From NCBI RefSeq assembly GCF_002307475.1, contig NZ_NTMH01000040.1:248001-312000 (forward strand): a stretch of DNA of 64,000 nucleotides. The letters are read 5' to 3'. Below the pieces are notes generated by a model. It was given only the letters and a program-made list of their open reading frames with translations, made no database searches and was not told the DNA's origin. This DNA is from Pantoea allii. GTDB taxonomy: Bacteria; Pseudomonadota; Gammaproteobacteria; Enterobacterales; Enterobacteriaceae. Positions 10,751-20,556 of the stretch are shown here, one piece after another (within the stretch, counting starts at the first letter, position 1; every line of letters begins with the position of its first letter). The translations under genes and the position numbers were made by a program.

Positions 10751-11704
10751 TTATTGCGTCACGGCATGGGGATGCCAGATGCGCTCGGCAATCGATACTT
10801 TCACGGGAATCAGATGATTGGCATAAAACAGATCGGCGGTTTTCTGCTGCAAAGCGACCGTGTGCGCACTCACCGGGCTGACCGGGCTGGGCGGGCGATG
10901 GTCAAGGTTGCTGGCAATGACGGCCTCAGGCAGACCGATCGATGTAGAAAGCAGATGAATACTCTGATCGCGTTCGCTACGCGTCAGCGCTTCTGCGTCA
11001 CTGAAGGCTTTTAACGTCGCTAAGACGAAGTCATTGTGGTCCTGTGCAAAACTGCGCGTCGCAAGGTAGAACGGCCCGGTTTGATTCAGCGTGGTGCCGT
11101 CTTTCAATACGCGGACATTACCCTGCAGCAGGACGGCGGAATAATAGGGGTCCCATATCGCCCAGGCGTCAACGTTGCCCTGCTGGAAGGCTGCTCGGGC
11201 ATCAGCAGGCGTCAGATAAACCGGCTGAATATCCTTGAAACTCAGACCCGCTTCTTCCAGCGCGCGCAATAGCAAGTTATGGGAACTGGAGCCTTTCTGA
11301 AAGGCCACCTTTTTGCCTTTCAAATCGGCAACGGATTTTAACGGGCTGTTTTGGCTGACCAGAATGACCTCAGCTTTGGGCTTCGGCGGTTCGGAGCCGA
11401 TATACAGTAAGTCTGCTCCTGCGGCCTGTGCGAAGATCGGCGGGATATCGCCGGTACTGCCAATATCGATGCTGTCCACGTTCAGCGCTTCCAGCATTTG
11501 CGGTCCGGCCGGAAATTCAATCCACTGAATTGTCGTGTGGGGGAAACGCGTCTCCAGCAGGCGGTGCTCTTTTGCCAGCACCATACTGACCGACCCCTTC
11601 TGATAGCCGATGCGAACCTGGGCGGGCGGCGCTTCTGCGGCGTGAACCTGTGCCCCTGCTACAAACATCCCTGCCATTAACCACGCGCTGACTAGTCGTT
11701 TCAT
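10751..11704 (-). CDS. ssuA: Periplasmic aliphatic sulfonate-binding protein
   Basis: This solute-binding protein delivers sulfonates to SsuBC. The start at 11704 is chosen because AAGGAT lies seven bases upstream and a signal peptide follows at once ([17 protein letters not shown], cleavage after VHA). The 317-residue product matches E. coli SsuA (319). A longer frame to 11890 would overlap ssuE and lacks homology. Mature-domain landmarks are [51 protein letters not shown] and WAIWDPYY. Confidence 0.96.
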   Translation of the reverse strand: MKRLVSAWLMAGMFVAGAQVHAAEAPPAQVRIGYQKGSVSMVLAKEHRLLETRFPHTTIQWIEFPAGPQMLEALNVDSIDIGSTGDIPPIFAQAAGADLLYIGSEPPKPKAEVILVSQNSPLKSVADLKGKKVAFQKGSSSHNLLLRALEEAGLSFKDIQPVYLTPADARAAFQQGNVDAWAIWDPYYSAVLLQGNVRVLKDGTTLNQTGPFYLATRSFAQDHNDFVLATLKAFSDAEALTRSERDQSIHLLSTSIGLPEAVIASNLDHRPPSPVSPVSAHTVALQQKTADLFYANHLIPVKVSIAERIWHPHAVTQ

Positions 11705-11714
11705 CTCTGTATCC

Positions 11715-12266
11715 TTACACGGCCAGGGCAACGGGCTGATGACGTCGTGACAACGCCAGCCAGAACGATTGCACCGCTTCATCCAGACGGCTTGCCAGCA
11801 CCGGGTCCAGTTCTGGCTGGCGGTCGTAATGTTTGATTTGATTATCTTCGGCGTAAACCCCGTGAAGCACTTCTTCAGCTTTAAGGGCATTTAAAACTGG
11901 CTTAAGCGCGTAATCCAGGGCCAGCATATGACCGGCGCTTCCACCACTGGCCAACGGGAGCACCACTTTATGAGCCAGCGCGCGTTCAGGTAACAGGTCG
12001 AGAACGGTTTTTAGCGCCCCCGAAAAAGAGGCTTTATAGACAGGCGTGGCAATGACCAGGCCATCAGCCTGAGCCAGATCTTCGCTCAGGGCTAAAAGCG
12101 CCGGGGAGTCAAAGCGTGCATTGATCAGATCGTCAGGTTGAAAGTTATGGATGTTCCACGGAATGACCTCAACGCCGGATGCTTCCAGTTTGCGCTGGCA
12201 TAGCGCTAACAACGACGTGGACCGTGAAGGAAACCGCGGACTACCTGCCAGGGTAAGCACTCTCAT
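11715..12266 (-). CDS. ssuE: NADPH-dependent FMN reductase of the sulfonate operon
   Basis: SsuE reduces FMN for the SsuD monooxygenase. It has 183 residues of flavodoxin-like fold: the N-terminal LAGSPRFPSRSTSLL binds phosphate, then ATPVYKASFSGALKTVLDLLPERAL and PLASGGSAGHMLALDYALKPVL. It is the first gene of the operon; AAGGAG lies seven bases before the ATG. It is a little shorter at the C-terminus than E. coli SsuE (191). Confidence 0.97.
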   Translation of the reverse strand: MRVLTLAGSPRFPSRSTSLLALCQRKLEASGVEVIPWNIHNFQPDDLINARFDSPALLALSEDLAQADGLVIATPVYKASFSGALKTVLDLLPERALAHKVVLPLASGGSAGHMLALDYALKPVLNALKAEEVLHGVYAEDNQIKHYDRQPELDPVLASRLDEAVQSFWLALSRRHQPVALAV

Positions 12267-12277
12267 TTACGACTCCT

Positions 12278-12292
12278 TATAACTGAAAGTTA
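12278..12292 (-). promoter_or_regulatory. Candidate operator dyad upstream of ssuE
   Basis: ATAACTGAAAGTTAT, a six-base inverted repeat around TGA/TTC, lies just upstream of the ssuE ribosome site. LysR-type regulators Cbl and CysB control ssu in E. coli and their sites include ATAAC half-sites. The link here is inference, and its closeness to the start codon would suit repression better than activation. Confidence 0.25.
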
Positions 12293-13020
12293 TTGATTAT
12301 CTTTTGTTGAGAACTGAGGCTTTCATCCTGGCAGAGGCAACGGCAGGGCTTAAATGATTTTTCTGACAATCTAAAGGTAAAAATTGCAAAAGGATTTCAG
12401 ATAAAAACGTCAGGACTGAGAGATAAAACCGATACGACAAATCTTAAAAAAAGCAGGGAGGGGGCATTGATACATTAATCCGGGTGAATAAACGCCATGA
12501 AATCCCCAGAATCCGTACATTTGGTTACTTGAATATCAAAATAATGAAACAAAAGAATGAAACGAAAAACGGTGTTGTTGTTTTTTACGCGATACAAAAA
12601 AAGAAAGGGTAAAAAATGTCGATGATTCAACGTGATTTCGTTTGGCTCCCGGCGAAGTATTAGGATTAGTTGCATGGAAGGGATGGGGATTACGGGCATT
12701 TTACATGAATTTTTTAACGGTAATTCATGTTTGGTTACAGATAGCGCAGCCAAAACGTCCTGATGAGATAATGATTTCTAAATGATTTCTAAACAGGGGC
12801 GTGATTATCTGTCAGTTATTCTTTAGAACCGCTAACGATGTTTTTTTTGATCGCCTTTTCCTGCCGACATTGAGACAGGCATTTTATTGATTCAGGCAGT
12901 AAAATGTCTCTGCTCAATGTAAGCGCCTGTTATTTTAAAAATTACTATTCGCCCTTGGTCAGTGCCTGTCTCAGGCTGGTGGATTTTATTTGTCATTTTC
13001 TAACAGCAGAGAAATCTCGT
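12293..13020. other. Low-GC intergenic stretch between ssuE and the glycosyltransferase
   Basis: About 730 bases, rich in A and T by eye, with no gene I can support. It must hold the promoter(s) of the ssu operon (leftward) and of the polysaccharide module (rightward). A 92-codon minus-strand frame at 12475-12753 has no recognisable content. An ATG at 12904 could extend the glycosyltransferase by 39 residues but has no ribosome site. Confidence 0.5.
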
Positions 13021-14001
13021 ATGTCTGACATCCTGTTATCGGTCATTATTCCCACTTACAATGTTGAAAAATATATTGTCGAATGCGTTGATTCATTATT
13101 ACGGCAAATTAGCGCGCCAAACGAAATTATCATTGTTAACGACAGCTCTACCGATGGAACGGTAGCCTTAGTTGAACAGCACTATGGTCATCTTCCTCAG
13201 GTGAAAATGATCACAATAGCCAACGGCGGTGCAGGCAATGCGCGCGATAAAGGCGTAGAAGTGGCGCAAGGGCAGTTCGTTTTCTTTTGCGATCCTGATG
13301 ATGTGGTGGCGGACGGATTAGTGAGTGAGCTTACTCAGGTCGTCGAAAATTATCCGGATACCGATTTATTTTGTTTTAATTCCAGCGCCTACCGGGAAGA
13401 TAAACCGCACATCACCTGGCCTAAAGTCAGGCACAGCCTGTCTGGCATTCAGCGGCCACAGGATGTGCTGTTAGCGTTGCTTCATAACGGCTCCTATACC
13501 TCTGCAGCCTGGAATTACGTGCTGAGAAAAACCGTTATCCAGCAGCATCATTTGCGCTTTGTCGATCGCGTGCATGAAGATCATAATTTTACCTTATCGG
13601 TATTTATGAAATGCAAACAGGCATGGGTAACCCAGCAGACGTATTACAAACAGCGCATTCGTAGTGGGTCGCTGACCAACAGCAGTAAAAGTCCTACCTT
13701 TTTCTTTCAGCGCTACAATGCTTTTATTGCCACTTTCAACACCTTGTGCAGTTCACGGGCAGAAGGTGAATTAAAGAAGGCACTGGAAAAAGCCTACCTT
13801 ATTCACTCTTTTCGTTTAATGATCTATCTGTCGCTCTACAACCAAACGCCCGTACCGGAATATGTGCTGAATGCGATTCGTTATCTGGGCCGCCGAATTA
13901 AAGCCAGCAGCCTTAAAGAATGGCTGCTGTTAAACAGTCCGGAAACCTTCATTTTATTGCAAAGCCATAAAGTGAAAAAAGAACTCAAACGCGTTCCGTA
14001 A
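13021..14001 (+). CDS. Family 2 glycosyltransferase
   Basis: This is a GT-A fold, family 2 sugar transferase, probably using a nucleotide-sugar donor at the inner face of the cytoplasmic membrane. From the start at 13021 it has 326 residues. The nucleotide-binding opening is LSVIIPTYNVEKYI, followed by SLLRQ and IIIVNDSSTDGT; the DXD-type metal site is in FFCDPDDVV at about residue 90, and VHEDHNF is a candidate catalytic-base region. The specific sugar cannot be inferred. It is followed 83 bases later by a flippase gene on the same strand, suggesting a shared role in assembling a surface polysaccharide. In E. coli this slot between ssuE and pyrD holds fimbrial genes. Base composition is visibly more A/T-rich than the flanking core genes, a possible sign of transfer. 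Confidence 0.85.
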   Translation: MSDILLSVIIPTYNVEKYIVECVDSLLRQISAPNEIIIVNDSSTDGTVALVEQHYGHLPQVKMITIANGGAGNARDKGVEVAQGQFVFFCDPDDVVADGLVSELTQVVENYPDTDLFCFNSSAYREDKPHITWPKVRHSLSGIQRPQDVLLALLHNGSYTSAAWNYVLRKTVIQQHHLRFVDRVHEDHNFTLSVFMKCKQAWVTQQTYYKQRIRSGSLTNSSKSPTFFFQRYNAFIATFNTLCSSRAEGELKKALEKAYLIHSFRLMIYLSLYNQTPVPEYVLNAIRYLGRRIKASSLKEWLLLNSPETFILLQSHKVKKELKRVP

Positions 14002-14084
14002 TTCCTAAAAGTGGACCCTGATGTTGTTTGCACCTGAACGAAATGAGAAGGTGAGACATGCAATGTGTATAAGGTTGTTGTGAC

Positions 14085-15386
14085 ATGGCAAAAGTGCTCG
14101 ACAAAAGTTTAGTAGTCAATATCTTATCTTTACTGGCCTACCGGGGAGCCTCCTTCCTGTTTCCGTTGGCGACCTTACCCTATCTGGCGCGTGTGCTTGG
14201 GGTGGATCATATGGGGATTCTGGCGCTGGCGATTGCCTGCGTCCTTTACTGCAGTACCATCTCTGACTGGGGATTCAATGTTTTTACCACCAAGGACATT
14301 GCCCATCACCGGGACGATAAAACGCGTGTCACCCAGCTTTTCTGGTCGACCTTCAACGCCAAGCTGATGCTGCTGCTGGTGACCAGCGGCACGTTACTCA
14401 CGGCGACCTGGTTTAATCCGTCCTGGCATTCTCTGTTCTTCATTATCCTGGCTAACTGCACCACCTTAATCGGCTCTCTGTTTTCATTCGGCTGGTTAAT
14501 GCAGGGGTTCGAAAAGCTGGGCAAAACGGCTGTCATCGCGACCTTTGGTAATTTTTGTGCCATTCCACTGACGTTTTTACTGGTGAAAACGCCAGAGGAT
14601 ACCTGGCTGGCTGCCCTGATACCGGGTGCGGTGTCGATTATCAACGCCATCATCACGCTGAAATTTGTGTTGGAAATGAAGGTGATTGGCGCGTATCGCT
14701 TTGAGCCACGCGAAATCAAACAGCGCATCACCGACAGTGCCGATGTGTTTATTGCTATCGCGGGCGCCAATCTGTTTAACAGTGTTAACGTTGTGATTCT
14801 GGCTTCTTTTACCTCCCATTACATGGTGGGGATCTACAACGGTGCGGATCGGTTACGCAAGGCCGCGAACTCGGTGCCAGAGCAGATTGGTAGCGCGTTT
14901 TTCCCCCGCGTCAGTCACCTGTTTGGCCGCGACAAAGCGGCGGCGGTCGCAGCAACACGGAAAAGCCTGATGCTGTCGTTTGCGCTGAGCCTGGCTATCG
15001 TGATCTTTACCTGGCTGTTTGCCGATCAGGTTGTCGCGTTGCTGTTAGGTAAAGACTTCCTGCCCTCAGCCGATGTGCTGCGCGTCTTTGTACTTTGCTT
15101 CCTGTTTGGCAATATCGCGTATCCGGCGGGCCTGCAGATTTTGATCCCCCATGGGCTGGCACGGCAACGCATGATGGTGATGATGGTCGCGGGCGTGATT
15201 AACGTCCCGGTTTGCTGCCTGCTGGCGTGGAAATTTGGTGCCGTCGGCGCGGCCTGGTCGATGGTGCTGGCCGAAGTATTGGTCTGCATCGGCATTTTCG
15301 GCATCATGGTGCGGCACAAAATCTGGCGTGACTATGCGTTCCCCGACAGGTTGAATTCACGTACAGCAAACGATTCCGTTGTGTAA
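14085..15386 (+). CDS. Wzx-like polysaccharide flippase (PST/MOP superfamily)
   Basis: This is an inner-membrane protein of 433 residues with about 12 hydrophobic segments. It is of the polysaccharide-transporter type that flips lipid-linked oligosaccharides. The N-terminus SLLAYRGASFLFPLATLPYLARVLG and the following GILALAIA segment are typical of this group, as are the central FNSVNVVILASF and IYNGADRLRKAANSVPEQIGSAFFPRVS. It is downstream of the GT2 gene and has no adjacent polymerase or priming transferase, so any polymer pathway would need genes elsewhere. A tiny open frame (14058-14072) sits in its leader. It could instead transport another lipid-linked sugar. Confidence 0.88.
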   Translation: MAKVLDKSLVVNILSLLAYRGASFLFPLATLPYLARVLGVDHMGILALAIACVLYCSTISDWGFNVFTTKDIAHHRDDKTRVTQLFWSTFNAKLMLLLVTSGTLLTATWFNPSWHSLFFIILANCTTLIGSLFSFGWLMQGFEKLGKTAVIATFGNFCAIPLTFLLVKTPEDTWLAALIPGAVSIINAIITLKFVLEMKVIGAYRFEPREIKQRITDSADVFIAIAGANLFNSVNVVILASFTSHYMVGIYNGADRLRKAANSVPEQIGSAFFPRVSHLFGRDKAAAVAATRKSLMLSFALSLAIVIFTWLFADQVVALLLGKDFLPSADVLRVFVLCFLFGNIAYPAGLQILIPHGLARQRMMVMMVAGVINVPVCCLLAWKFGAVGAAWSMVLAEVLVCIGIFGIMVRHKIWRDYAFPDRLNSRTANDSVV

Positions 15387-15438
15387 GATCAAAACTGCTT
15401 TAAACAGTCCCCTGGCTTAACGCCCCGCGATTTACTTT

Positions 15439-15468
15439 TGCGCCAGAGCACCTTACCATTCTGGCGCA
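15439..15468. repeat. Inverted repeat between the flippase gene and pyrD
   Basis: TGCGCCAG and CTGGCGCA form a perfect eight-pair stem around 14 bases. No U-tract follows. It may be a weak terminator for the upstream module or part of the pyrD control region; which is unclear. Confidence 0.4.
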
Positions 15469-15520
15469 CAATTTCCTGTGCACTGATTTTCACCATCGCT
15501 TCCGTCTTCCAGGAGAGTGC

Positions 15521-16531
15521 ATGTTTTACTCAATTGTCCGACCGGCATTGTTCAGGCTCGATCCTGAACGTGCGCACCATCTCACCTTTCAGCAGCTGCG
15601 CTTTATGAGCGGTACACCGCTGGAAATGTTCATTCGCCAGAATTTACCCTCGCGTCCGGTTAGCTGTATGGGGCTGACGTTCGACAATGCCCTTGGCCTT
15701 GCCGCGGGCCTGGATAAGAATGCCGAGTGTATCGATGCATTTGGTGCCATGGGATTCGGCTTTGTTGAAGTGGGAACGGTTACGCCACGCGCTCAGGCGG
15801 GCAACGACAAGCCGCGCATGTTTCGCTTAGTCGAAGCAGAAGGGATTATTAACCGCATGGGGTTCAATAACCTCGGTGTCGATAATCTGGTGGAAAACGT
15901 GAAAAAATCCCGTTTTAAAGGTGTACTGGGGATCAATATTGGCAAAAATAAAGATACGCCGGTAGAGCAGGGCAAAGATGATTACCTGATCTGCATGGAG
16001 AAGGTGTATGCCCATGCGGGTTATATCGCTATCAATATTTCGTCTCCTAATACGCCAGGTTTACGCTCGCTGCAATATGGCGAGGCACTGGACGATCTGC
16101 TCTTTTCCATTAAAGCGAAACAAAAAGAGCTGGAAAAACGGCATCTCAAATATGTGCCGGTGGCGGTAAAGATCGCGCCGGATCTTTCTGAGGAAGAATT
16201 GATCCAGGTGGCTGACAGTTTAATACGGCACCAGATCGATGGCGTTATTGCGACAAATACCACGCTCGATCGGTCGCTGGTAAATGGTCTGAAATATGGC
16301 GAAGAAATCGGTGGCTTAAGTGGTCGTCCGGTACAGTCTCGCAGCACCGCCGTCATTCAGCGGCTGTCACAAGAATTACAGGGACGATTGCCAATTATTG
16401 GCGTGGGCGGCATTGATTCGCTTACCGCGGCGCGTGAAAAAATAGCGGCAGGCGCCACGCTGGTTCAAATTTATTCTGGTTTTATTTATAAAGGGCCGGG
16501 CTTAATTAAAGATATCGTGAGCCATATCTAA
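15521..16531 (+). CDS. pyrD: Dihydroorotate dehydrogenase (quinone), class 2
   Basis: This membrane-associated flavoenzyme oxidises dihydroorotate to orotate with quinone as acceptor, in pyrimidine synthesis. It has 336 residues, equal to E. coli. The N-terminal amphipathic helix (residues 1-30) characterises class 2. Then come [45 protein letters not shown] and the catalytic-serine region [12 protein letters not shown]-terminal FMN-phosphate motifs are GVGGIDSL and [17 protein letters not shown] lies seven bases upstream of the ATG. The pyrimidine-rich leader CTTCCGTCTTCC could pair with it, as in E. coli pyrD start-site switching control, but that is inference. Confidence 0.98.
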   Translation: MFYSIVRPALFRLDPERAHHLTFQQLRFMSGTPLEMFIRQNLPSRPVSCMGLTFDNALGLAAGLDKNAECIDAFGAMGFGFVEVGTVTPRAQAGNDKPRMFRLVEAEGIINRMGFNNLGVDNLVENVKKSRFKGVLGINIGKNKDTPVEQGKDDYLICMEKVYAHAGYIAINISSPNTPGLRSLQYGEALDDLLFSIKAKQKELEKRHLKYVPVAVKIAPDLSEEELIQVADSLIRHQIDGVIATNTTLDRSLVNGLKYGEEIGGLSGRPVQSRSTAVIQRLSQELQGRLPIIGVGGIDSLTAAREKIAAGATLVQIYSGFIYKGPGLIKDIVSHI

Positions 16532-16673
16532 GACATTCGTCATAATAATGCGCTGGGGGGTTTATTTATCCCTCCGGCTCGTTTATATTTTGTCCTGTTG
16601 CACGATTTTTCAGCATTCATTTTTATTTGATGGATTTTTTGCTTTTAGCGTAGCGGTAAATACAGGGCACATG

Positions 16674-17216
16674 ATGAAAATTAAACCCGATGACAAATGG
16701 CGTTGGTATTACGACGCAGAGCACGACCGAATGATGCTCGATCTGGCTGACGGTATGCTTTTTCGTTCCCGCTATGCACGTAAAATGCTGACGCCGGATG
16801 CTTTCACCGAATCCGGATTTTGTGTTGATGATGCTGCACTCTATTTCACCTTTGAAGAGAAATGTCGTCAAAGCCCGCTCAACAGCGATCAACGCGCTGA
16901 ACTGGTATTAAATGCGCTGGTTGCTGCGCGTTTTCTGAAACCCCTGATGCCAAAAAGCTGGCATTTCTCGGCGCACCGTCAGTCAATGCAGCCTGCTGTG
17001 GGCGAAATGGTCGAGGTCACGCTGGCTGAAAATGGCGAACAGGCGCGTTTGCTGGTGGTCGAAAATGGCGACAACGCCGCGCTCTGCTTGCTGGCACAGC
17101 CCGCGCTGACGCTGGCGGGCAAGGGAATGGTTCTTGGCGATGCGATTAAAGTGATGAACGATCGGCTGCAACCCCACAAGCAGGAAAAAGCCACGCGCTA
17201 TGCGCGCGCGGTGTAA
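16674..17216 (+). CDS. zapC: Cell division protein ZapC
   Basis: This cytosolic FtsZ-associated protein promotes protofilament bundling at the Z ring. The start at 16674 ([14 protein letters not shown]) gives 180 residues, identical in length to E. coli ZapC, with AGGG eight bases upstream. An in-frame extension back to 16548 has a non-homologous hydrophobic sequence. Conserved text: [53 protein letters not shown] and [10 protein letters not shown]. It converges on ycbX with a single base between the stops. Confidence 0.96.
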   Translation: MKIKPDDKWRWYYDAEHDRMMLDLADGMLFRSRYARKMLTPDAFTESGFCVDDAALYFTFEEKCRQSPLNSDQRAELVLNALVAARFLKPLMPKSWHFSAHRQSMQPAVGEMVEVTLAENGEQARLLVVENGDNAALCLLAQPALTLAGKGMVLGDAIKVMNDRLQPHKQEKATRYARAV

Positions 17217-17217
17217 C

Positions 17218-18327
17218 TCATACCACGTCGATATCACCCGCCGGAATACAGCTGCAACTCAATATAGTGCCATCATCACGGATGGCGCTCTGCTTTAAGG
17301 CTTTTACCTTTCCCTCAACCAGCGTTATTTTACAACTGCCGCACAAGCCAGCCCGACACGAATAAGGAATGCGGAAGCCCTGCGCTTCGAGCTGCTCAAG
17401 TAAAACCTGCTGATTGTCGCCGCTGAAGCGCTGGCCCTGCCAGGTGATCGTGACCTGCTGGGGCGCTTGCCGTTGCGGCTTAAGCGTTTCGACCACCTCT
17501 CCCGGTCCGTACGCGCGCGGCGGCTGGCGTTTGGTTATCCTGACCTCGTCTCCGGCACGAATAATACCGCTGTTGAGCGCAATCAGATTCAGGCCAAAAT
17601 CAATGTCCCCACTGCCATCCTGCGCCGTTCGAAATCCCTGGAGCGTGGCCAAAGGTTGGCCATCCGGATGTTTCTGGCCGCTTTCAACGCCAACCGTGGT
17701 AAAAACACAGCGACTGCAAGGCTTAGGAACGGAGAAGTTTACCTGACCGATAGCTATTTCAGCCCAGTTGTCTTCATCCCAGGCGGGTGCACCACTCACC
17801 ACCAGGTTTGGGCGAAACTGCTCGATCCGCACGCTGGCTGGACAACGCTGCTGTAAATCCTGCCACGACGCGTTGTTCACTAACAGGTAGGGATATCCAT
17901 CGGCAAAACTCAGTGGCACCTCTGTAAAGCGCTTCACGCGACGTGAGGGCTGCGGCCCGACCCAGCGCAACTGTACCGCTCGTGGAAAAAAACCACTCAG
18001 CCACTGGTTAATATTGTCTGGCGCGATGCGTGAGGTAAAGGTGTTGCCCCAGACCTCCGTCGGCTGCTCATCCTGGGTGAAGTCTACGAAACGGATAAGC
18101 GACTGGCTGCCGTCGGGCGCTTGTAAAAACAAGCCCTCTGGCGTAATGGCCGGCGTAAACTGCACCATCTCTGGGAACTGACGCGCAGTAATAAAGGTAC
18201 CGTCAGGTTCGGTCACCATAAAGATACGGTCATAGGTTAACCCGCTGTTGGCAACCCAGGCATGTGATACCTGTAACCCGCGCATGGATTTGACAGGATG
18301 GATAAACAGGCGGGAAAGCGTAATCAT
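17218..18327 (-). CDS. ycbX: MOSC-domain oxidoreductase YcbX with C-terminal 2Fe-2S ferredoxin domain
   Basis: YcbX is a molybdenum-cofactor enzyme that, in E. coli, detoxifies N-hydroxylated bases such as 6-hydroxylaminopurine. At 369 residues it equals the E. coli protein. The N-terminal MOSC beta-barrel is [14 protein letters not shown], and the MOSC core is around residues 150-260 ([25 protein letters not shown]). The C-terminal ferredoxin domain has cysteines in [12 protein letters not shown] and near the end in LSCSCIP. The gene is divergent from rlmL. Confidence 0.95.
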   Translation of the reverse strand: MITLSRLFIHPVKSMRGLQVSHAWVANSGLTYDRIFMVTEPDGTFITARQFPEMVQFTPAITPEGLFLQAPDGSQSLIRFVDFTQDEQPTEVWGNTFTSRIAPDNINQWLSGFFPRAVQLRWVGPQPSRRVKRFTEVPLSFADGYPYLLVNNASWQDLQQRCPASVRIEQFRPNLVVSGAPAWDEDNWAEIAIGQVNFSVPKPCSRCVFTTVGVESGQKHPDGQPLATLQGFRTAQDGSGDIDFGLNLIALNSGIIRAGDEVRITKRQPPRAYGPGEVVETLKPQRQAPQQVTITWQGQRFSGDNQQVLLEQLEAQGFRIPYSCRAGLCGSCKITLVEGKVKALKQSAIRDDGTILSCSCIPAGDIDVV

Positions 18328-18436
18328 GAAGGTCTCCAGGAGCAGGCGCGCAAGACAAAAGAAGCTAACTTTATGACATAGGTCTGCGATTCGCTATAAT
18401 GCGCAACAATTTTCTCAAGAGTAAAAAAGTGACGAT

Positions 18437-20551
18437 ATGAATTCTCTGTTTGCCAGCACGGCGCGTGGGCTCGAAGAGCTGTTAAAAAATGAGCTGGACG
18501 CGCTGGGCGCGCAGGATTTGCAAGTGGTACAGGGAGGCGTTCACTTCAAAGCCGATGACCGCGTTATGTACCAAAGCCTGATGTGGAGTCGTCTGGCTTC
18601 GCGTATTTTGCTGCCCTTGTCTGAGGTTGGCGTTTACAGCGATCTCGATCTCTACCTTGGGGTGCAGGGCATCGACTGGCCAGCCATGTTCGGCAGCGAT
18701 AAAACCTTTGTCGTGCATTTTAACGGCACCAACGATGAGATTCGCAACAGCCAGTTTGGCGCACTGCGCGTGAAAGATGCGATTGTCGACAGCTTTACCC
18801 GCCGTAATCTGGCACGCCCGGACGTCGATCGCGAACAGGCTGATATCCGCATCAACGTGTGGCTTGACGACGATCGCGCCAGCATTGCGCTGGACTTAAG
18901 CGGCAGTGCCTTACATCAGCGCGGTTATCGTCAGCAAACCGGACAGGCGCCGCTGAAAGAGAACCTGGCCGCAGCGATTGTGATGCGTTCAGGCTGGCAG
19001 CCCACCACGCCGCTTATTGATCCAATGTGTGGTTCCGGGACCTTGCTGATTGAGGCCGCGCTGATAGCCTGCGACCGCGCACCGGGTTTACTGCGTAATC
19101 AGTGGGGCTTCACCGCCTGGTCTGGTTTTAACGAAAGCCTGTGGCAAGAGGTTAAGAGCGACGCGCAGGCGCGGGCGCGTGTCGGCACCGCAGCGTGTCA
19201 GGCGCGTTTTTTTGGTTATGACAATAACGGCCGGGTGCTGGAGTGGGCAAAATCGAACGCGCGCCGCGCCGGTGTCTTTGAACACTTCACCTTTGCACAA
19301 CAGGACCTGCTGAAGCTGCAGAATCCCGTTAATTCAGAAACGCTGGGCACGGTACTCAGTAACCCACCTTACGGTGAACGTCTGGAAAGCGAGCCTGCGC
19401 TTATTGCCCTGCACAGTCAGCTTGGTCGGTTGATGAAGCAGCATTTTGCTGGCTGGAATTTGTCGCTGTTTAGCGCGTCTCCCGAGCTGCTGAGTTGCCT
19501 GCAACTGCGTGCCGACCGTCAGTTCAAAGCCAAAAACGGCCCGCTGGACTGTGTACAGAAAAACTATCAGCTGTCGGCGAGCAGCGCTGAGCGCGGTAAT
19601 CAGATTGCTGAAGATTACGCGAACCGTCTGCGCAAAAACCTCAAGAAGCTGGATAAGTGGGCGCGTCAGGAAGGCATCGAGTGCTACCGCATTTATGACG
19701 CCGATCTGCCGGACTATAATGTGGCCGTGGATCGCTATGCGGACTGGGTGGTCGTGCAGGAATATGCACCACCCAAAACCATCGACGCGAACAAAGCCCG
19801 TCAGCGTTTGTTTGATGTGATTAGCGCTACGCTGAGCGTGCTTGAATTGCCATCAAACCGCTTAATTCTTAAGACCCGCGAACGTCAAAAGGGCAAAGCG
19901 CAGTATCAAAAGCTGAGCGAGAAGGGCGACTATTTTGAAGTGCAGGAGTTTAACGCCCGTTTCCTGGTGAACCTGACCGACTATCTGGATACCGGATTGT
20001 TCCTCGATCACCGCATTGCCCGCAAGATGCTGGGCCAGATGAGCCAGGGCAAAGATTTTCTGAATCTGTTTGCGTACACCGGTTCTGCCAGCGTACATGC
20101 GGGTCTGGGCGGCGCGCGCTCCACCACCACCGTGGATATGTCGCGCACCTATCTGGAATGGGCCGAGCGTAACCTGCGGCTCAACGGCCTGACCGGCCGT
20201 CAACATCGCCTGCTTCATGCCGACTGCCTGAGCTGGCTGAACGAGAGCGATGAGAATTTCGACCTGATCTTTATCGATCCGCCTACATTTTCCAACTCAA
20301 AACGTATGGAAGAGAGTTTCGATGTGCAGCGCGATCATATGATGCTGATGCGTAACCTGAAACGCCTGTTGCGTAAAGGCGGTACCATCATGTTCTCGAA
20401 TAACAAACGTGGTTTCAAAATGGATCTGGATGGCCTTAAGGCATTGGGGCTCCAGGCTCAGGACATCACTCAGAAAACCCTGTCACAGGATTTTGCGCGT
20501 AACCGCCAAATTCATAACTGCTGGCTGATTACTCATGCTGGTAAGGAATAA
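18437..20551 (+). CDS. rlmL: Bifunctional 23S rRNA methyltransferase RlmKL
   Basis: This fused enzyme makes m2G2445 (RlmL half) and m7G2069 (RlmK half) of 23S rRNA. It has 704 residues. An N-terminal ferredoxin-like plus THUMP domain (about 1-155) precedes the first Rossmann methyltransferase, with [17 protein letters not shown] and catalytic NPPYGERL at about 310. The second methyltransferase has [18 protein letters not shown] and [11 protein letters not shown] at about 615. It is followed after five bases by uup, so the two are probably cotranscribed. Confidence 0.98.
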   Translation: MNSLFASTARGLEELLKNELDALGAQDLQVVQGGVHFKADDRVMYQSLMWSRLASRILLPLSEVGVYSDLDLYLGVQGIDWPAMFGSDKTFVVHFNGTNDEIRNSQFGALRVKDAIVDSFTRRNLARPDVDREQADIRINVWLDDDRASIALDLSGSALHQRGYRQQTGQAPLKENLAAAIVMRSGWQPTTPLIDPMCGSGTLLIEAALIACDRAPGLLRNQWGFTAWSGFNESLWQEVKSDAQARARVGTAACQARFFGYDNNGRVLEWAKSNARRAGVFEHFTFAQQDLLKLQNPVNSETLGTVLSNPPYGERLESEPALIALHSQLGRLMKQHFAGWNLSLFSASPELLSCLQLRADRQFKAKNGPLDCVQKNYQLSASSAERGNQIAEDYANRLRKNLKKLDKWARQEGIECYRIYDADLPDYNVAVDRYADWVVVQEYAPPKTIDANKARQRLFDVISATLSVLELPSNRLILKTRERQKGKAQYQKLSEKGDYFEVQEFNARFLVNLTDYLDTGLFLDHRIARKMLGQMSQGKDFLNLFAYTGSASVHAGLGGARSTTTVDMSRTYLEWAERNLRLNGLTGRQHRLLHADCLSWLNESDENFDLIFIDPPTFSNSKRMEESFDVQRDHMMLMRNLKRLLRKGGTIMFSNNKRGFKMDLDGLKALGLQAQDITQKTLSQDFARNRQIHNCWLITHAGKE

Positions 20552-20556
20552 GTTAC

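Noticed and set aside
12475-12753. A 92-codon minus-strand frame in the ssuE-glycosyltransferase gap
   Set aside because: Low-GC, no ribosome site, no domain or family resemblance.
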